A stretch of DNA of 64,000 nt from assembly GCA_913778765.1 (NCBI GenBank), contig CAJYXO010000163.1, positions 1 through 64,000 of the forward strand, read 5' to 3'. The DNA is from an uncultured Massilia sp. GTDB taxonomy: Bacteria > Pseudomonadota > Gammaproteobacteria > Burkholderiales > Burkholderiaceae_D. The notes under the pieces are model-generated. The model was not told the DNA's origin. It worked only from the letters and a program-made list of their open reading frames with translations, and did not search any database. This document shows, piece by piece, positions 17,010 through 25,871 of the stretch. The translations under genes and the position numbers were made by a program. Numbering within the stretch: position 1 is the first letter of the stretch; every line of letters begins with the position of its first letter.

Positions 17010-17291
17010 TTACTTCGAAGCAGCCGGAGCAGCAGCAGCGGCAGCAGCGTCAGCAGCAGCCGAAGCGGCCGAAGCAGCAGCCGAAGCAGCCGAAGCGGCA
17101 GCGTCAGCAGCGGCCGGCGAAGCGGCGGTCGCGTCAGCGGCCGGAGCAGCCGGAGCAGCGGTGGTGTCAGCAGCCGGAGCAGCCGGAGCGGTGGTCTCAA
17201 CAGCCGGAGCAGCAGCCGGCGCTTCTTCTTTCTTCGAGCAAGCAGCCAGAGCAACAGCCAGCAGGGAGACGATCAGCAGAGATTTTTTCAT
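17010..17291 (-). CDS. Small alanine-rich repetitive lipoprotein
   Basis: A 93-residue exported protein. A signal peptide ends in the lipobox LAAC (about 15-18), then the charged SKKEEAPA. The rest is almost entirely Ala with Pro, Thr, Asp and Ser in short repeats (APAADTTAAPAAPAADAT, later AASAASAA). It has no fold-forming hydrophobic core and is probably an extended surface or periplasmic spacer. It has its own promoter, a leader of over 130 bases and a strong terminator, which suggests an abundant, regulated product. GC-rich triplet repeats in the DNA could make its length variable between strains. Function is unknown. Confidence 0.8.
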   Translation of the reverse strand: MKKSLLIVSLLAVALAACSKKEEAPAAAPAVETTAPAAPAADTTAAPAAPAADATAASPAAADAAASAASAAASAASAAADAAAAAAAPAASK

Positions 17292-17341
17292 GGTTTTTCC
17301 TTAGTTAATTCAACAGGTAAAGTACGTCTTTAATGCGATGA

Positions 17342-17359
17342 ATAATTACCGGTAATTAT
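17342..17359. promoter_or_regulatory. Perfect 18-bp palindrome in the lipoprotein leader
   Basis: ATAATTACCGGTAATTAT reads identically on both strands. It lies 51 bases upstream of the lipoprotein start and downstream of its likely promoter. A dimeric-regulator operator is the simplest reading; the regulator is unknown. Confidence 0.5.
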
Positions 17360-17433
17360 CGCTCGTCAGGAATTCTCGTAGCTTTCATACTTTTGAAAAG
17401 TGCCTACGGACAACGAAACCTTCCTAACCCGAT

Positions 17434-17462
17434 ATTATAGCCAAATTTACTGAATCGCAATA
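17434..17462 (-). promoter_or_regulatory. Promoter of the Ala-rich lipoprotein gene
   Basis: On the minus strand TATAAT (17434-17439) is preceded by TATTGC at 17-base spacing (17457-17462) or TTGCGA at 15. Further upstream is an inverted repeat TGTTAC-N5-GTAACA (17513-17529). The start of transcription near 17427 implies a leader of about 135 bases. Confidence 0.5.
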
Positions 17463-17566
17463 GAAAACGCGTGTCAATCTGAAACAATTGTCAGACGATG
17501 CAACGTTCATATTGTTACAACATGTAACAGGGTTTTTGCGACTCTTGTCATAGGGAAAAACGTCGC

Positions 17567-18046
17567 TCAAAGCCCTGTTGTCGTCGGGAATAATCCGGGT
17601 TGCGATTCTTCCCAAATCGCCGAAAAGCGTTCGCGCGGCACACCGGTTTCCTGAGGCGCATCAAACGCTGCTTCGCCCCGCAGATGGTCGCTGTGGCAGC
17701 GCCGCACGATGTCGCGGGCGTCGCCGATGCAGAAGGAATCCGTCAGATGGCGGATCCCCTTGTGCGTGATCCGGCATTCGACCCGGTGGCGGTGGTCGCG
17801 CAGCAGGCGCGGGAAACGCGGGCAGTGGCGCTCGATGTGGGCGCCGCCATGCATCGCCAGGCGCAGCCGGCCGCCGCCCCGCAGGAAGCGGCGCAAGACC
17901 GCGTCGACGTCCGGATCGCCGAGCCGGAACAGGGCGAAGTCCGGATCGAACAGGTCGAGCGACACCGTCGCCCGCGCCATCACGTCGGCCAGCAGGCGCT
18001 GGAACGCGGCGCGGGTGTCGAAGCGCTGGATGGTCGGCTCGGCCAT
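17567..18046 (-). CDS. DUF7931-like (degenerate phospholipase-D-fold) protein
   Basis: A 159-residue soluble protein. The layout FDTRAAFQRLLADV...LDLFDPDFALFRLGDPDVDAVLRRFL...HIERHCPRFPRLL...HLTDSFCIGDARDIVRRCHSDHLRGEAAFD matches the DUF7931 domain. That domain in betaproteobacteria is often fused behind a GNAT acetyltransferase. Here it stands alone. No HKD motif is visible, so phospholipase activity is not expected. It starts 16 bases after the ribosomal oxygenase gene and is probably its operon partner. Family assignment is from memory of the pattern. Confidence 0.6.
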   Translation of the reverse strand: MAEPTIQRFDTRAAFQRLLADVMARATVSLDLFDPDFALFRLGDPDVDAVLRRFLRGGGRLRLAMHGGAHIERHCPRFPRLLRDHRHRVECRITHKGIRHLTDSFCIGDARDIVRRCHSDHLRGEAAFDAPQETGVPRERFSAIWEESQPGLFPTTTGL

Positions 18047-18062
18047 GGCTTGCCTGTCTTCC

Positions 18063-19184
18063 TTATCCCAGTTCCAGCCAGCCGTCGGCGTACCAGGTGT
18101 GCAGCGCTTCCAGCACGTCGTCGGACGCCTGGTCGAGCATGGCGCCGTCGAGGCCGCGCTGGTTGGCCAGCACGTCGAGCACCACCTTGTCGGCGCGGCC
18201 GACGGCGAAGGATTCGCCGTTGATGAACACGTGCTTGCCGCGGTACAGCATCAGGGTCTTCGGTGACAGCTTGAGTCCGCGCTTGGCGGCCTGCTCCATG
18301 AAGCGGCCGACCGGCAGCGGCTTCGCCACCGGCGTGAAGAACACGTTATGCTTGGGCTCGGACAGGTGCTCGCCCATGAAGATCGTCACGTCTTCCTCGT
18401 CCCAGCGCACCTTGTTCAGTTCTTCGGTGATGGCCGACAGCATGTCTTTCGGGATCTCGGCCGGGTTCTTGGCCGGCTGCAACTGCGGATCGGCGTAGCG
18501 GCCCGGCAGGTCGATGGCGTCGGCCATGAACTGCAGGAAGGCTTCGCCCAGTTCCTGGAACGACGGCGAACGGAAGCCGATCGAATAGGTCATGCACTCT
18601 CCTTCGGCCACGCCGTCGTGGGCGTAATGCGGCGGCAGGTAGAGCATGTCGCCGGGTTCCAGCACGAATTCCTGTTCCGGTTCGAAGTTGGCGAGGATCT
18701 TCAGCGGCAGGCCTTCGACCAGCGTCAGGTCCTGCTGGGCGCCGATGCGCCAGCGGCGCCTGCCTTGGGCTTGCAGCAGGAACACGTCATAGGAATCGAA
18801 GTGGGGACCGACGCCGCCGCCATCGGTGGCATAGCTGACCATCAGGTCGTCCAGGCGCGCGTCCGGCACGAAGCGGAATTCGCGCAGCAGCGCATCCGCC
18901 TTCGGCTCGTGCAAGTTGACGCCCTGCACCAGCATGGTCCACTCGCGCTGGGTCTTCGGCGGCAGTTCCTGGAGCGGGCCGTGCTGCATGTCCCACTGGC
19001 CGTCCGTCAGCGTGACGAGGCGCGATTCGACGTGATTCAGCCTGGCCAGCTCGGCCAGCTTGTCGAACTTGAGCAGGGGCTTGAAATTGGGAATCGCCTG
19101 CCGGATCAGCAGCGGTTTCTTGTGCCAGTAGTCGCGAAGAAACTGGGCGGGAGTCAGGTTCCCGAGGAGCTGTAAATTTTTCAT
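18063..19184 (-). CDS. roxA: JmjC/cupin ribosomal protein hydroxylase (RoxA/YcfD-like)
   Basis: A 2-oxoglutarate- and Fe(II)-dependent oxygenase, 373 residues. E. coli YcfD hydroxylates an arginine of ribosomal protein L16. The iron triad is visible: HFD in GGVGPHFDSYDVF (about 128-130) and the distal His in PPHYAHDG (about 188). The N-terminal KPLLIRQAI motif and the C-terminal winged-helix region are also present. The gene is divergent from the slyD-type gene and leads the short DUF7931 operon. Confidence 0.9.
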   Translation of the reverse strand: MKNLQLLGNLTPAQFLRDYWHKKPLLIRQAIPNFKPLLKFDKLAELARLNHVESRLVTLTDGQWDMQHGPLQELPPKTQREWTMLVQGVNLHEPKADALLREFRFVPDARLDDLMVSYATDGGGVGPHFDSYDVFLLQAQGRRRWRIGAQQDLTLVEGLPLKILANFEPEQEFVLEPGDMLYLPPHYAHDGVAEGECMTYSIGFRSPSFQELGEAFLQFMADAIDLPGRYADPQLQPAKNPAEIPKDMLSAITEELNKVRWDEEDVTIFMGEHLSEPKHNVFFTPVAKPLPVGRFMEQAAKRGLKLSPKTLMLYRGKHVFINGESFAVGRADKVVLDVLANQRGLDGAMLDQASDDVLEALHTWYADGWLELG

Positions 19185-19263
19185 GCGACATTATAACCAG
19201 CCGTTGAAGGGCGCCGGCGCTGTCAGGGTTATAATCCGAGCCTCAAACATGAAAGGAAGCGCA

Positions 19264-19806
19264 ATGAAGATTGCCCAGAACACGGTAGTATCGGTCAACT
19301 ACAAGCTGTCCGACGCCCAGAACAACCTGATCGAAGACGGCGCCCAGCCGATGGTGTACCTGCACGGCGGCTACGAAAACACGCTGCCGAAGATCGAAGA
19401 GGAACTGGACGGCAAGGAAGTGGGCTATTCGTCGACCATCCAGATCGAGCCGGAAGACGCCTTCGGCGACTACGATCCGAGCCTGCTGAAGGTCGAAGAG
19501 CGTTCGCGCCTCCCGGAGCCGCTCGAAGTCGGCATGCAGTTCGAAGGCGTGGCCGAAGGCAGCGAAGACGAACCGACCATTTTCACGGTCACCGAAATCG
19601 CCGATGACAAGGTCGTGCTGGACGGTAATCACCCGCTGGCCGGCATGGCCCTGCGCTTCGACCTGTCGGTCATCGACGTGCGCGCCGCCACCGAGGAAGA
19701 GATCGCCCACGGCCACGTGCATGGCGCCCACGGCCACCACCACGGCCATGACGACATGGACGACGGCGAGGAAGGCGACCACTTCCGCAGCCAGCCGCTG
19801 AACTGA
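19264..19806 (+). CDS. slyD: FKBP-type peptidyl-prolyl isomerase, SlyD-like
   Basis: A 180-residue prolyl isomerase and chaperone. The FKBP core (about 1-70 and 120-150) is interrupted by an IF-type insert (about 72-120), as in SlyD. The C-terminal tail is metal-binding and rich in His (HGHVHGAHGHHHGHDD), consistent with nickel handling for hydrogenase or urease maturation. Start 19264 is chosen because AAGGAAG lies 5 bases upstream. It is transcribed alone and ends at a bidirectional hairpin terminator. Confidence 0.92.
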   Translation: MKIAQNTVVSVNYKLSDAQNNLIEDGAQPMVYLHGGYENTLPKIEEELDGKEVGYSSTIQIEPEDAFGDYDPSLLKVEERSRLPEPLEVGMQFEGVAEGSEDEPTIFTVTEIADDKVVLDGNHPLAGMALRFDLSVIDVRAATEEEIAHGHVHGAHGHHHGHDDMDDGEEGDHFRSQPLN

Positions 19807-19813
19807 GCGGCTG

Positions 19814-19845
19814 AAAAGCAAACGGGCCGCTCTTGCGGCCCGTGC
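19814..19845. terminator. Bidirectional hairpin terminator between slyD and the convergent gene
   Basis: ACGGGCCGC-tctt-GCGGCCCGT (19822-19843). The U-rich side (TTGCTTTT) is on the minus strand, so it works best for the leftward gene, but it also separates slyD. Confidence 0.75.
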
Positions 19846-20865
19846 TCATTTGCGCGCGTCTTTTTGCTCATTTGAGCGCGACGCCTTCGGATGCCGCGTC
19901 GCTTCCCGCCTGTCCGCTTCCAGTGCGGCGACGCTGAACAGGGCCTTGCCCGCCGGCTCGACCGCCACTTCGATCTCTTCCTGCCCCACCGACAGATGGC
20001 CCAGGTTGCCGCGCCATTCGATGGCCGGCTTCGCCCCCTTGGCCAGCGGCGCGCTGTCGACCAATAGAACCTTGCCCGGGAATTTCTGCGCCAGCGCCAG
20101 CACCTGGCGGCGCGTTTCGGCAAAGCCGTCGTTGTCCGGCACCGCGCGGCGCAGCAGGGCGCGCAGCCCGGTCGGCTGCGACAGCGCCTTCAGGTCGCCT
20201 TCGGCGAACAGCACGATCGCTTCCAGCTTGTCGCGTTTGGCGATCGCGAACAGGCGGTTCAGCCAGAAGCGGTTGGCCACCAGCCGGTCTTCGTATTCGC
20301 TGTTGCGGCCGGCTTCCGTGAGGTAGTGGTTGTTGTTGGCCGGCAGATTCAGCACGGCGTACAGCACCTTGCCCACCGACCAGTGGGCGTTCTCGGCATA
20401 GCTGCGGAAACGCGGGCTCATCGACTGGCGCGTGAGGGCCAGCTTGCGCGCGCCCAGCGATTCCGGCTCGCCGTAGAACAGTTCGCGCAGCCGGTTCAGG
20501 CGTTCGATCGCGTTCGAGCGGCCGGCGCTGTTGCGGCATTCGGTCCAGTCGCTGGCGGCCGGCACCACGATGGCGGGCCGGCGCGCATCGCTGACCAGGT
20601 CGCGGCGCTGCTGGTACAGCTTGTCGCTGCAGGCTTCCTTGCTGCCCTTGATGCCGGTGACGACCACGAAGGCGGTCGCCTTGTCGTCGTCGGCTTCGTC
20701 GATGGCCCGCTTCAGGTGCGCGTCCGAACCTTCGGCGAGGCCGTGGCCGATGACGGCGAAGCGGTGGGCGTCGTCATCGGGCTTGCCGTCCCTGGCCGCG
20801 GCCAGGCCCGCCGCGAACAGGGCGGCGGCGAGCAGGGCGAGGGTACGCAGGCGGCTTGGCGTCAT
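19846..20865 (-). CDS. Exported calcineurin-phosphoesterase-like protein with lost metal ligands
   Basis: A 339-residue protein with an N-terminal signal peptide ending near AAARD (about 24). The middle follows the layout of bacterial exported metallophosphoesterases (usual pattern FVVHTGDIKSG...CSDALY..RR.LF...PFVYTPGDNEWTDC..ERL..LR..FF). Here the metal-binding residues are replaced: TGDIKSG has become TGIKGSK, and GDNEW has become AASDW, while the flanking DKLYQQRRDL and TECRNS...AIERLNRLRELFYG are kept. It is therefore probably a non-catalytic relative. Its start overlaps the last base of mutS, so it is translated from the mutS transcript. Confidence 0.65.
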   Translation of the reverse strand: MTPSRLRTLALLAAALFAAGLAAARDGKPDDDAHRFAVIGHGLAEGSDAHLKRAIDEADDDKATAFVVVTGIKGSKEACSDKLYQQRRDLVSDARRPAIVVPAASDWTECRNSAGRSNAIERLNRLRELFYGEPESLGARKLALTRQSMSPRFRSYAENAHWSVGKVLYAVLNLPANNNHYLTEAGRNSEYEDRLVANRFWLNRLFAIAKRDKLEAIVLFAEGDLKALSQPTGLRALLRRAVPDNDGFAETRRQVLALAQKFPGKVLLVDSAPLAKGAKPAIEWRGNLGHLSVGQEEIEVAVEPAGKALFSVAALEADRREATRHPKASRSNEQKDARK

Positions 20866-23558
20866 TATGCGCTGGCCAGGCGCTTGAGCTCATACAGGCG
20901 CTCGAGCGCTTCGCGCGGGGTCAGCGCGTCCGGATCGATGGCGTCCAGCAGGACCAGGGCCGGGGACTCCTCGGCGGCCGGCATCGGCGTTTGCGATGCT
21001 GCCGGCGCCGTCACCTGTTCGGAGGTGTCGGCATCGTCGCAGGGCGGCGCGGCGAACAGGTCGAGCTGCGGCGTCGCATCCAGCGCCTGCGATTCCAGCC
21101 GCGCCAGGTGCTTGCGCGCGGCGCGGATCACGGCGGGCGGCACACCGGCCAGCTGGGCCACCTGCAGGCCGTAGCTCTGCGAGGCCGGACCGTCCTGCAC
21201 CGCGTGCAGGAACACGATGCTGTCCTTGTGCTCGACCGCCGACAGGTGCACGTTGGCCGCGGTCGGATGCGACTCGGGCAGCTGGGTCAGTTCGAAGTAG
21301 TGGGTCGCGAACAAAGTAAAACTACGGCTGCTGTCGATCAGGTGGCGCGCGATCGCCCACGCCAGGGCCAGGCCGTCGAAGGTCGAGGTGCCGCGGCCGA
21401 CTTCGTCCATCAGCACCAGCGAATGCTCGGTCGCGCCGTTCAGGATCGCTGCCGATTCCGTCATCTCGACCATGAAGGTGGAGCGGCCGTTGGCCAGGTC
21501 GTCGGAGGCGCCGATGCGGGTGAAGATGCGGTCGATCGGGCCGATGCTCGCACTGGTCGCCGGCACGTAGCTGCCTACATAAGCGAGCAGCGTAATCAGC
21601 GCCACCTGGCGCATGAAGGTCGATTTGCCGCCCATGTTCGGGCCGGTGATCAGCAGCAGGCGCTTGTCGTTCGAGAGGCGGCAGTCGTTGGCGATGAAGC
21701 GCTCGATCTGGTTCTCGACCACCGGATGGCGGCCTTCGACGATGGTGAGGCAGGGCGCATCGACCAGCTGCGGACGGCACCAGTTGTTGCGCACGGCGTG
21801 CGAGGTCAGCGCCATCAGGGCATCGATCCGGGCGATGCCGGACGCGATGGTCTGCAGGCAGGCGATGTGCGGCGCCAGGTCGGCCAGCAAGCGGTCGTAC
21901 AGCAGCTTTTCGCGGGCCAGCGCGCGGTCCTGCGCGCTCAAGGCCTTGTCTTCGAAGGCCTTCAGTTCGGGCGTGATGTAGCGTTCGCAGTTCTTGAGGG
22001 TCTGGCGGCGGCGGTAGTCTTCCGGCACCTTGTCGGCCTGGCCGTTGGTGACCTCGATGTAGAAGCCGTGCACCTTGTTGTACTCGACGCGCAGGTTGGC
22101 GATGCCGGTGCGGGCGCGCTCGCGCGTTTCGAGGTCCACCAGGAACTGGCCGGCGTTCTCGGACAGCGCACGCAACTCGTCGAGTTCGGCGTCGAAGCCG
22201 CGCGCGAACACGCCGCCGTCGCGCACCATGGCCGCCGGTTCTTCCGCGATCGCCGCCGCCAGCAGGCCGAGGCAGGCTTCGGGGATGGCGATCGCCTCAT
22301 GGATGTCGCGCAGCAGGCAAGAGTCGCCGGGGATGAAGCAGCGCGCCACCTGCTCGCGCAGCACCGGCAGCTGCTTCAGGCCGTCGCGCAGAGCCGCCAG
22401 GTCGCGCGGACGCGCGGTGAGCAGGGCGATGCGGGTGGTGATGCGCTCGACGTCCGGCACGTGGGCAAGCACGCCCGACAACGCCGGCGCGGCGTCGTGC
22501 TCGGCCAGTGCGGCGATCGCCTCGTGGCGGCCGCGCGCCACCGACTGGTCGCGCTTCGCATGGTGCAGCCAGTGGCGCAGCAAACGCGAACCCATCGCCG
22601 TGCGGCAGCCGTCCAGCAGCGAAAACAGGGTCGGCGACTCCATCCCGCGGATGGTCTCGGTCAGCTCCAGGTTGCGGCGCGTGGCGGCGTCCAGGCCGAT
22701 GAATTCGGATTCCGATTCGACGGCCAGGCTCTTCACGTGCTGCAGGCCGCGGCCCTGGGTCGACTGGGCATAGCGCAGCAGCGCGCCGGCCGCGCCGAAG
22801 GCGGCGCCCAGGCCGTCGCAGCCGAAGCCGGACAGGGTCGACACGCCGAGCTGGTCGAGCAGCGCCTTATGGCCATGCACGACCTCGAAGTGCCACTCGG
22901 GCACGTTTTGCAGGTGGCCGATCGTGGCCTCCCCGAACATGTCGGCGCCGGCGTCGGCGCGCAGGACTTCGGCCGGCGCGATGCGCTCCAGCTCCTGCAC
23001 CAGGCGCAGCGCGGCGTTCTTCGCATCCGCGCTGAACTCCATCAGCTTCAGCGCGCCGCTTGCCAGCGACAGCCAGGCCAGGCCGGTGGTCACATGCTTG
23101 CGGTTCGGGACCGTGCACACGGCCAGCAGCGGACGCTCGGCCTTCTCGGGCAGCAGGTCGGAATCGGTCAGGGTGCCGGGCGTGACCACGCGCACCACCT
23201 TGCGCTCGACCGGGCCTTTGCTGAGGGCCGGATCGCCGATCTGTTCGCAGATCGCGCAGGACTCGCCCAGCTTGACCAGCTTGGCCAGGTAGGGATCGAG
23301 CGAGTGGAAGGGCACGCCGGCCATCTTGATCGGATTGCCGTTCGAGGTCCCTCTTGCCGTCAGCGTGATGCCCAGGACGCGTGCGGCCTTCTCGGCGTCT
23401 TCGAAGAACAGCTCGTAGAAGTCGCCCATGCGGTAGAAGACGAGCATGGTCGGGTAATCCGCTTTGATGCGCAGGTATTGCTGCATCATGGGGGTGTGCT
23501 TTTCGGCGGTGGCAAGCGCCTTGGCCGCGGCGGCGTTGATTTCGTGTGGGACGTTCAT
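20865..23558 (-). CDS. mutS: DNA mismatch repair protein MutS
   Basis: Mismatch-recognition ATPase, 897 residues. The N-terminal mismatch-binding motif is [14 protein letters not shown], i.e. the usual F-x-E at the DNA wedge. Lever and clamp domains occupy the middle. The C-terminal ATPase has Walker [10 protein letters not shown] (about 637), Walker [17 protein letters not shown] and the helix-turn-helix end. Start 23558 (MNVPHEI) is chosen; an upstream in-frame start at 23606 would add a non-conserved stretch. It leads an operon with the exported phosphoesterase-like gene. Confidence 0.96.
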   Translation of the reverse strand: MNVPHEINAAAAKALATAEKHTPMMQQYLRIKADYPTMLVFYRMGDFYELFFEDAEKAARVLGITLTARGTSNGNPIKMAGVPFHSLDPYLAKLVKLGESCAICEQIGDPALSKGPVERKVVRVVTPGTLTDSDLLPEKAERPLLAVCTVPNRKHVTTGLAWLSLASGALKLMEFSADAKNAALRLVQELERIAPAEVLRADAGADMFGEATIGHLQNVPEWHFEVVHGHKALLDQLGVSTLSGFGCDGLGAAFGAAGALLRYAQSTQGRGLQHVKSLAVESESEFIGLDAATRRNLELTETIRGMESPTLFSLLDGCRTAMGSRLLRHWLHHAKRDQSVARGRHEAIAALAEHDAAPALSGVLAHVPDVERITTRIALLTARPRDLAALRDGLKQLPVLREQVARCFIPGDSCLLRDIHEAIAIPEACLGLLAAAIAEEPAAMVRDGGVFARGFDAELDELRALSENAGQFLVDLETRERARTGIANLRVEYNKVHGFYIEVTNGQADKVPEDYRRRQTLKNCERYITPELKAFEDKALSAQDRALAREKLLYDRLLADLAPHIACLQTIASGIARIDALMALTSHAVRNNWCRPQLVDAPCLTIVEGRHPVVENQIERFIANDCRLSNDKRLLLITGPNMGGKSTFMRQVALITLLAYVGSYVPATSASIGPIDRIFTRIGASDDLANGRSTFMVEMTESAAILNGATEHSLVLMDEVGRGTSTFDGLALAWAIARHLIDSSRSFTLFATHYFELTQLPESHPTAANVHLSAVEHKDSIVFLHAVQDGPASQSYGLQVAQLAGVPPAVIRAARKHLARLESQALDATPQLDLFAAPPCDDADTSEQVTAPAASQTPMPAAEESPALVLLDAIDPDALTPREALERLYELKRLASA

Positions 23559-23628
23559 GGCTTGGCAATCGGAAGCCCGGCAGGGGGCCGGGCTCGGGGT
23601 TGCCATTTTACCGCGTTTGGCAACCGTG

Positions 23629-25479
23629 TTACCTCCGGATCGTCACCGGGCAGAGGCGGAAAGGATACGGTTCGGCGCCGATCGCCGCCGGATACTGCCT
23701 GCAGCCGGCTTCGTCGATCGTCAGTCCGTAATGCGACAGGTTTTGCTGCGCCGCCTGGAACACGGCATGGTCCTGGGCCGCCAGGTCCACGACGTACTGC
23801 GGCTGTAATTCCACCGTGCACGCACGTCCGGCGTCCGGCGTCCACTTCACCTGGACCTGGAAGCGGACCTTGTGCAACAGCTTGTCGAGGCGGGCGCAGC
23901 TCGCGGCATCGTCCGTCATGCCGAGCGCCTGGAATGCCGCCAGCTTGCGGCGCAGGCTGCCTTCCTTTTCATTCTTGCTCACGGCCAGCATCACATAATG
24001 CGGACCCGGACGGCTGGCGACCGCGGCCTGGATGCGCGCGAGATAGGCGGGCGACTCGGGAAAGCCGCCGCCCAGCGCGATGACGCGCACCTCGCGCGGA
24101 TAAAAGGTGGCCAGCCAGCCCATCGGCGGGTGGGCATGGGCCGTGAAGACGATGCTCGAGGCCGGTTGGGCGAAGGGCGGGAGCTGGGCGCTGAAACTGC
24201 TCGCGGCCCAGCTGACGTGGCCCCAGGTCACGAACGGAAACACGGCCAGCGTGGCCGCGGCCAGCAGCCAGCCGCCGATCCTCGCGGCGTACCGGCGTAC
24301 GGCGACCCGTTCGACCAGCAGCCACAACATCAGGGGCGCCAGCAATTCCAGCGGCACCAGGTAGCGGTAGATGCCAAACAGCTTCATCCAGGCAAGGTAG
24401 GCGACCAGGCCGAACACGAGCAGGAAGCGCGAGCGCGGCGCGAGGCCGGCTTCGGGCCGTTTGCCGCGGACGCGTTCGAGCAGCCAGACGAGGACGAACA
24501 CGAGCGCCGCCGCGTACAGCACCGGCAGCACGGCCTGCTTCAGGACGATTTCCGAGACGCGCGTGAAGTCCCGCGTGAACACGAAGGGCCACAGGAGCGC
24601 CTCGAGCACGCTGTGCGGCATATGGAAGTTGTCGATCACGCCCAGTTGCTGCGCCAGCGGGCTCTTGAAGATGTTGTTGAATTGCGGGAACAGCGGATTG
24701 CCGAAGTGCCGCCACATGCTCAGCCACCAGTAACCGGCGGACGCCAGCAGGCCCGCCACCACGCCGCAGCCGTACAGCACGGCGTTGCCGATACGCCTGG
24801 CCAGCGGCAGCTGCAGCGCCAGCAAGGCGACGCCGAGGGCCAGCGCATAGGTGGCGTTGGTCAGCTTCAGGCCGGTCCCCAGACCCATCGCCAGGCCCGC
24901 GCACAGCAGCAGCGCCGGCGTGCGGCCGGACCACGCCTGCAGCAGGGGCCAGCCGCGCAGCAGCAGATAGAGCGAGCCCAGCACGAACAGGGCGGTCAGG
25001 TCGTCGCCCATGGTATTGCCCAGCTCGGACAGGAAGCCGGCGCCGCAGACGCCGGCCAGGGCCAGCAGCAGGGGCAGGCGCGCGTCGGCTTTCTGCCGGC
25101 CCAGCAGTTCGCGCGCGATCCCCAGCAGCAGCGGGAAGTTCAGGCCGTGCAGCACGCCCATCAGGAAGCCGACCACCGGCCCCGGCAGCGAGGTCGCCAG
25201 CAGGTAATACGGCAGGTCGATCATCGGGTTGAAGTAGCTTTGCCACTGGCCGGGCGCCATGTCGACGTCGATCCTGCCGTGCAGGAGGGCGTAGGGGTTG
25301 TACCAGTGGTAGTTCTTCATGTCCCAGTTGTCGTCCTGGCCCAGGCACAGCGACAACAGGCCGAACAGCAGGGGCACGAACAGGGCGGCCAGCATGGGGG
25401 CGCGCGGGCGGGCCAGCACGGCGGTGCGGCGCATGAACCAGGATTCGAAGGTCGCGATGGGATGTGTCAGGAAACGCAT
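23629..25479 (-). CDS. Polytopic GT-C-like membrane glycosyltransferase
   Basis: A 616-residue integral membrane protein with about ten to twelve hydrophobic segments and a C-terminal soluble domain (about 440-616). Right after the first segment comes [18 protein letters not shown], an acidic loop placed as in GT-C enzymes, which use polyprenyl-phosphate sugars on the periplasmic face. I cannot name a family with certainty (a GT87/DUF2029-like relative is plausible). It starts 5 bases after the gtrA-like stop, which itself overlaps the GT2 gene. The three together look like a GtrABC-type module that transfers a sugar across the membrane onto an envelope polymer. Confidence 0.7.
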   Translation of the reverse strand: MRFLTHPIATFESWFMRRTAVLARPRAPMLAALFVPLLFGLLSLCLGQDDNWDMKNYHWYNPYALLHGRIDVDMAPGQWQSYFNPMIDLPYYLLATSLPGPVVGFLMGVLHGLNFPLLLGIARELLGRQKADARLPLLLALAGVCGAGFLSELGNTMGDDLTALFVLGSLYLLLRGWPLLQAWSGRTPALLLCAGLAMGLGTGLKLTNATYALALGVALLALQLPLARRIGNAVLYGCGVVAGLLASAGYWWLSMWRHFGNPLFPQFNNIFKSPLAQQLGVIDNFHMPHSVLEALLWPFVFTRDFTRVSEIVLKQAVLPVLYAAALVFVLVWLLERVRGKRPEAGLAPRSRFLLVFGLVAYLAWMKLFGIYRYLVPLELLAPLMLWLLVERVAVRRYAARIGGWLLAAATLAVFPFVTWGHVSWAASSFSAQLPPFAQPASSIVFTAHAHPPMGWLATFYPREVRVIALGGGFPESPAYLARIQAAVASRPGPHYVMLAVSKNEKEGSLRRKLAAFQALGMTDDAASCARLDKLLHKVRFQVQVKWTPDAGRACTVELQPQYVVDLAAQDHAVFQAAQQNLSHYGLTIDEAGCRQYPAAIGAEPYPFRLCPVTIRR

Positions 25480-25484
25480 GGCTT

Positions 25485-25871
25485 TCAGGATTTGAAAACG
25501 AAGAATTTGGCGTTGGCGAAATTGGCGACCAGGCCGGCCGCCGAACCGCAGCCGACGGCGAAGGCCGGGCTCCACCAGGCGGACGGCAGCAGCTCCAGCA
25601 CCGCGCTGTAGACGATGAAATTGATCATCATGCCCAGGGCCATGCTGGCGAGATAGCGCCACCACTCGCGCCACGGCGCATCGGTGGGGGTGAAGGTGTA
25701 GCGCCGGTTGAAGCGCCAGGTGAAGCCCGCCGCGGCCAGGAAGGACAGCAGGCGCCCGGCGATCCAGCCGGCGCCCAGCGCGAGCGCGCCGTACAGCACG
25801 GCCACGTCGACCAGGAAACCGAGCGCGCCCGCGAGCGCGAACCTGCCGAGCTGGCGCGAGCCCTCACGCAT
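25485..25871 (-). CDS. GtrA family membrane protein (putative lipid-linked sugar flippase)
   Basis: A 128-residue protein with four membrane segments. The typical GtrA start is RFALAGALGFLVDVAVLY, followed by FTWRFNRRYTF at the cytoplasmic loop and ANFANAKFFVFK at the end. GtrA-type proteins are thought to flip polyprenyl-phosphate sugars. Its start overlaps the last 8 bases of the GT2 gene upstream, so translation is coupled. Confidence 0.88.
   Translation of the reverse strand: MREGSRQLGRFALAGALGFLVDVAVLYGALALGAGWIAGRLLSFLAAAGFTWRFNRRYTFTPTDAPWREWWRYLASMALGMMINFIVYSAVLELLPSAWWSPAFAVGCGSAAGLVANFANAKFFVFKS

Noticed and set aside
17030-17240. Triplet-rich repeat resembling a CRISPR or minisatellite
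   Set aside because: Units are irregular, without spacers, and are explained by the Ala-rich reading frame of the lipoprotein.
20856-24083. A long open frame on the strand opposite mutS, over 1000 codons
   Set aside because: It is a composition shadow of the GC-rich mutS codons (His/Gln/Arg-rich, no domain). Similar long frames oppose cphA, cphA', ahpF, the hybrid kinases and the recQ operon.
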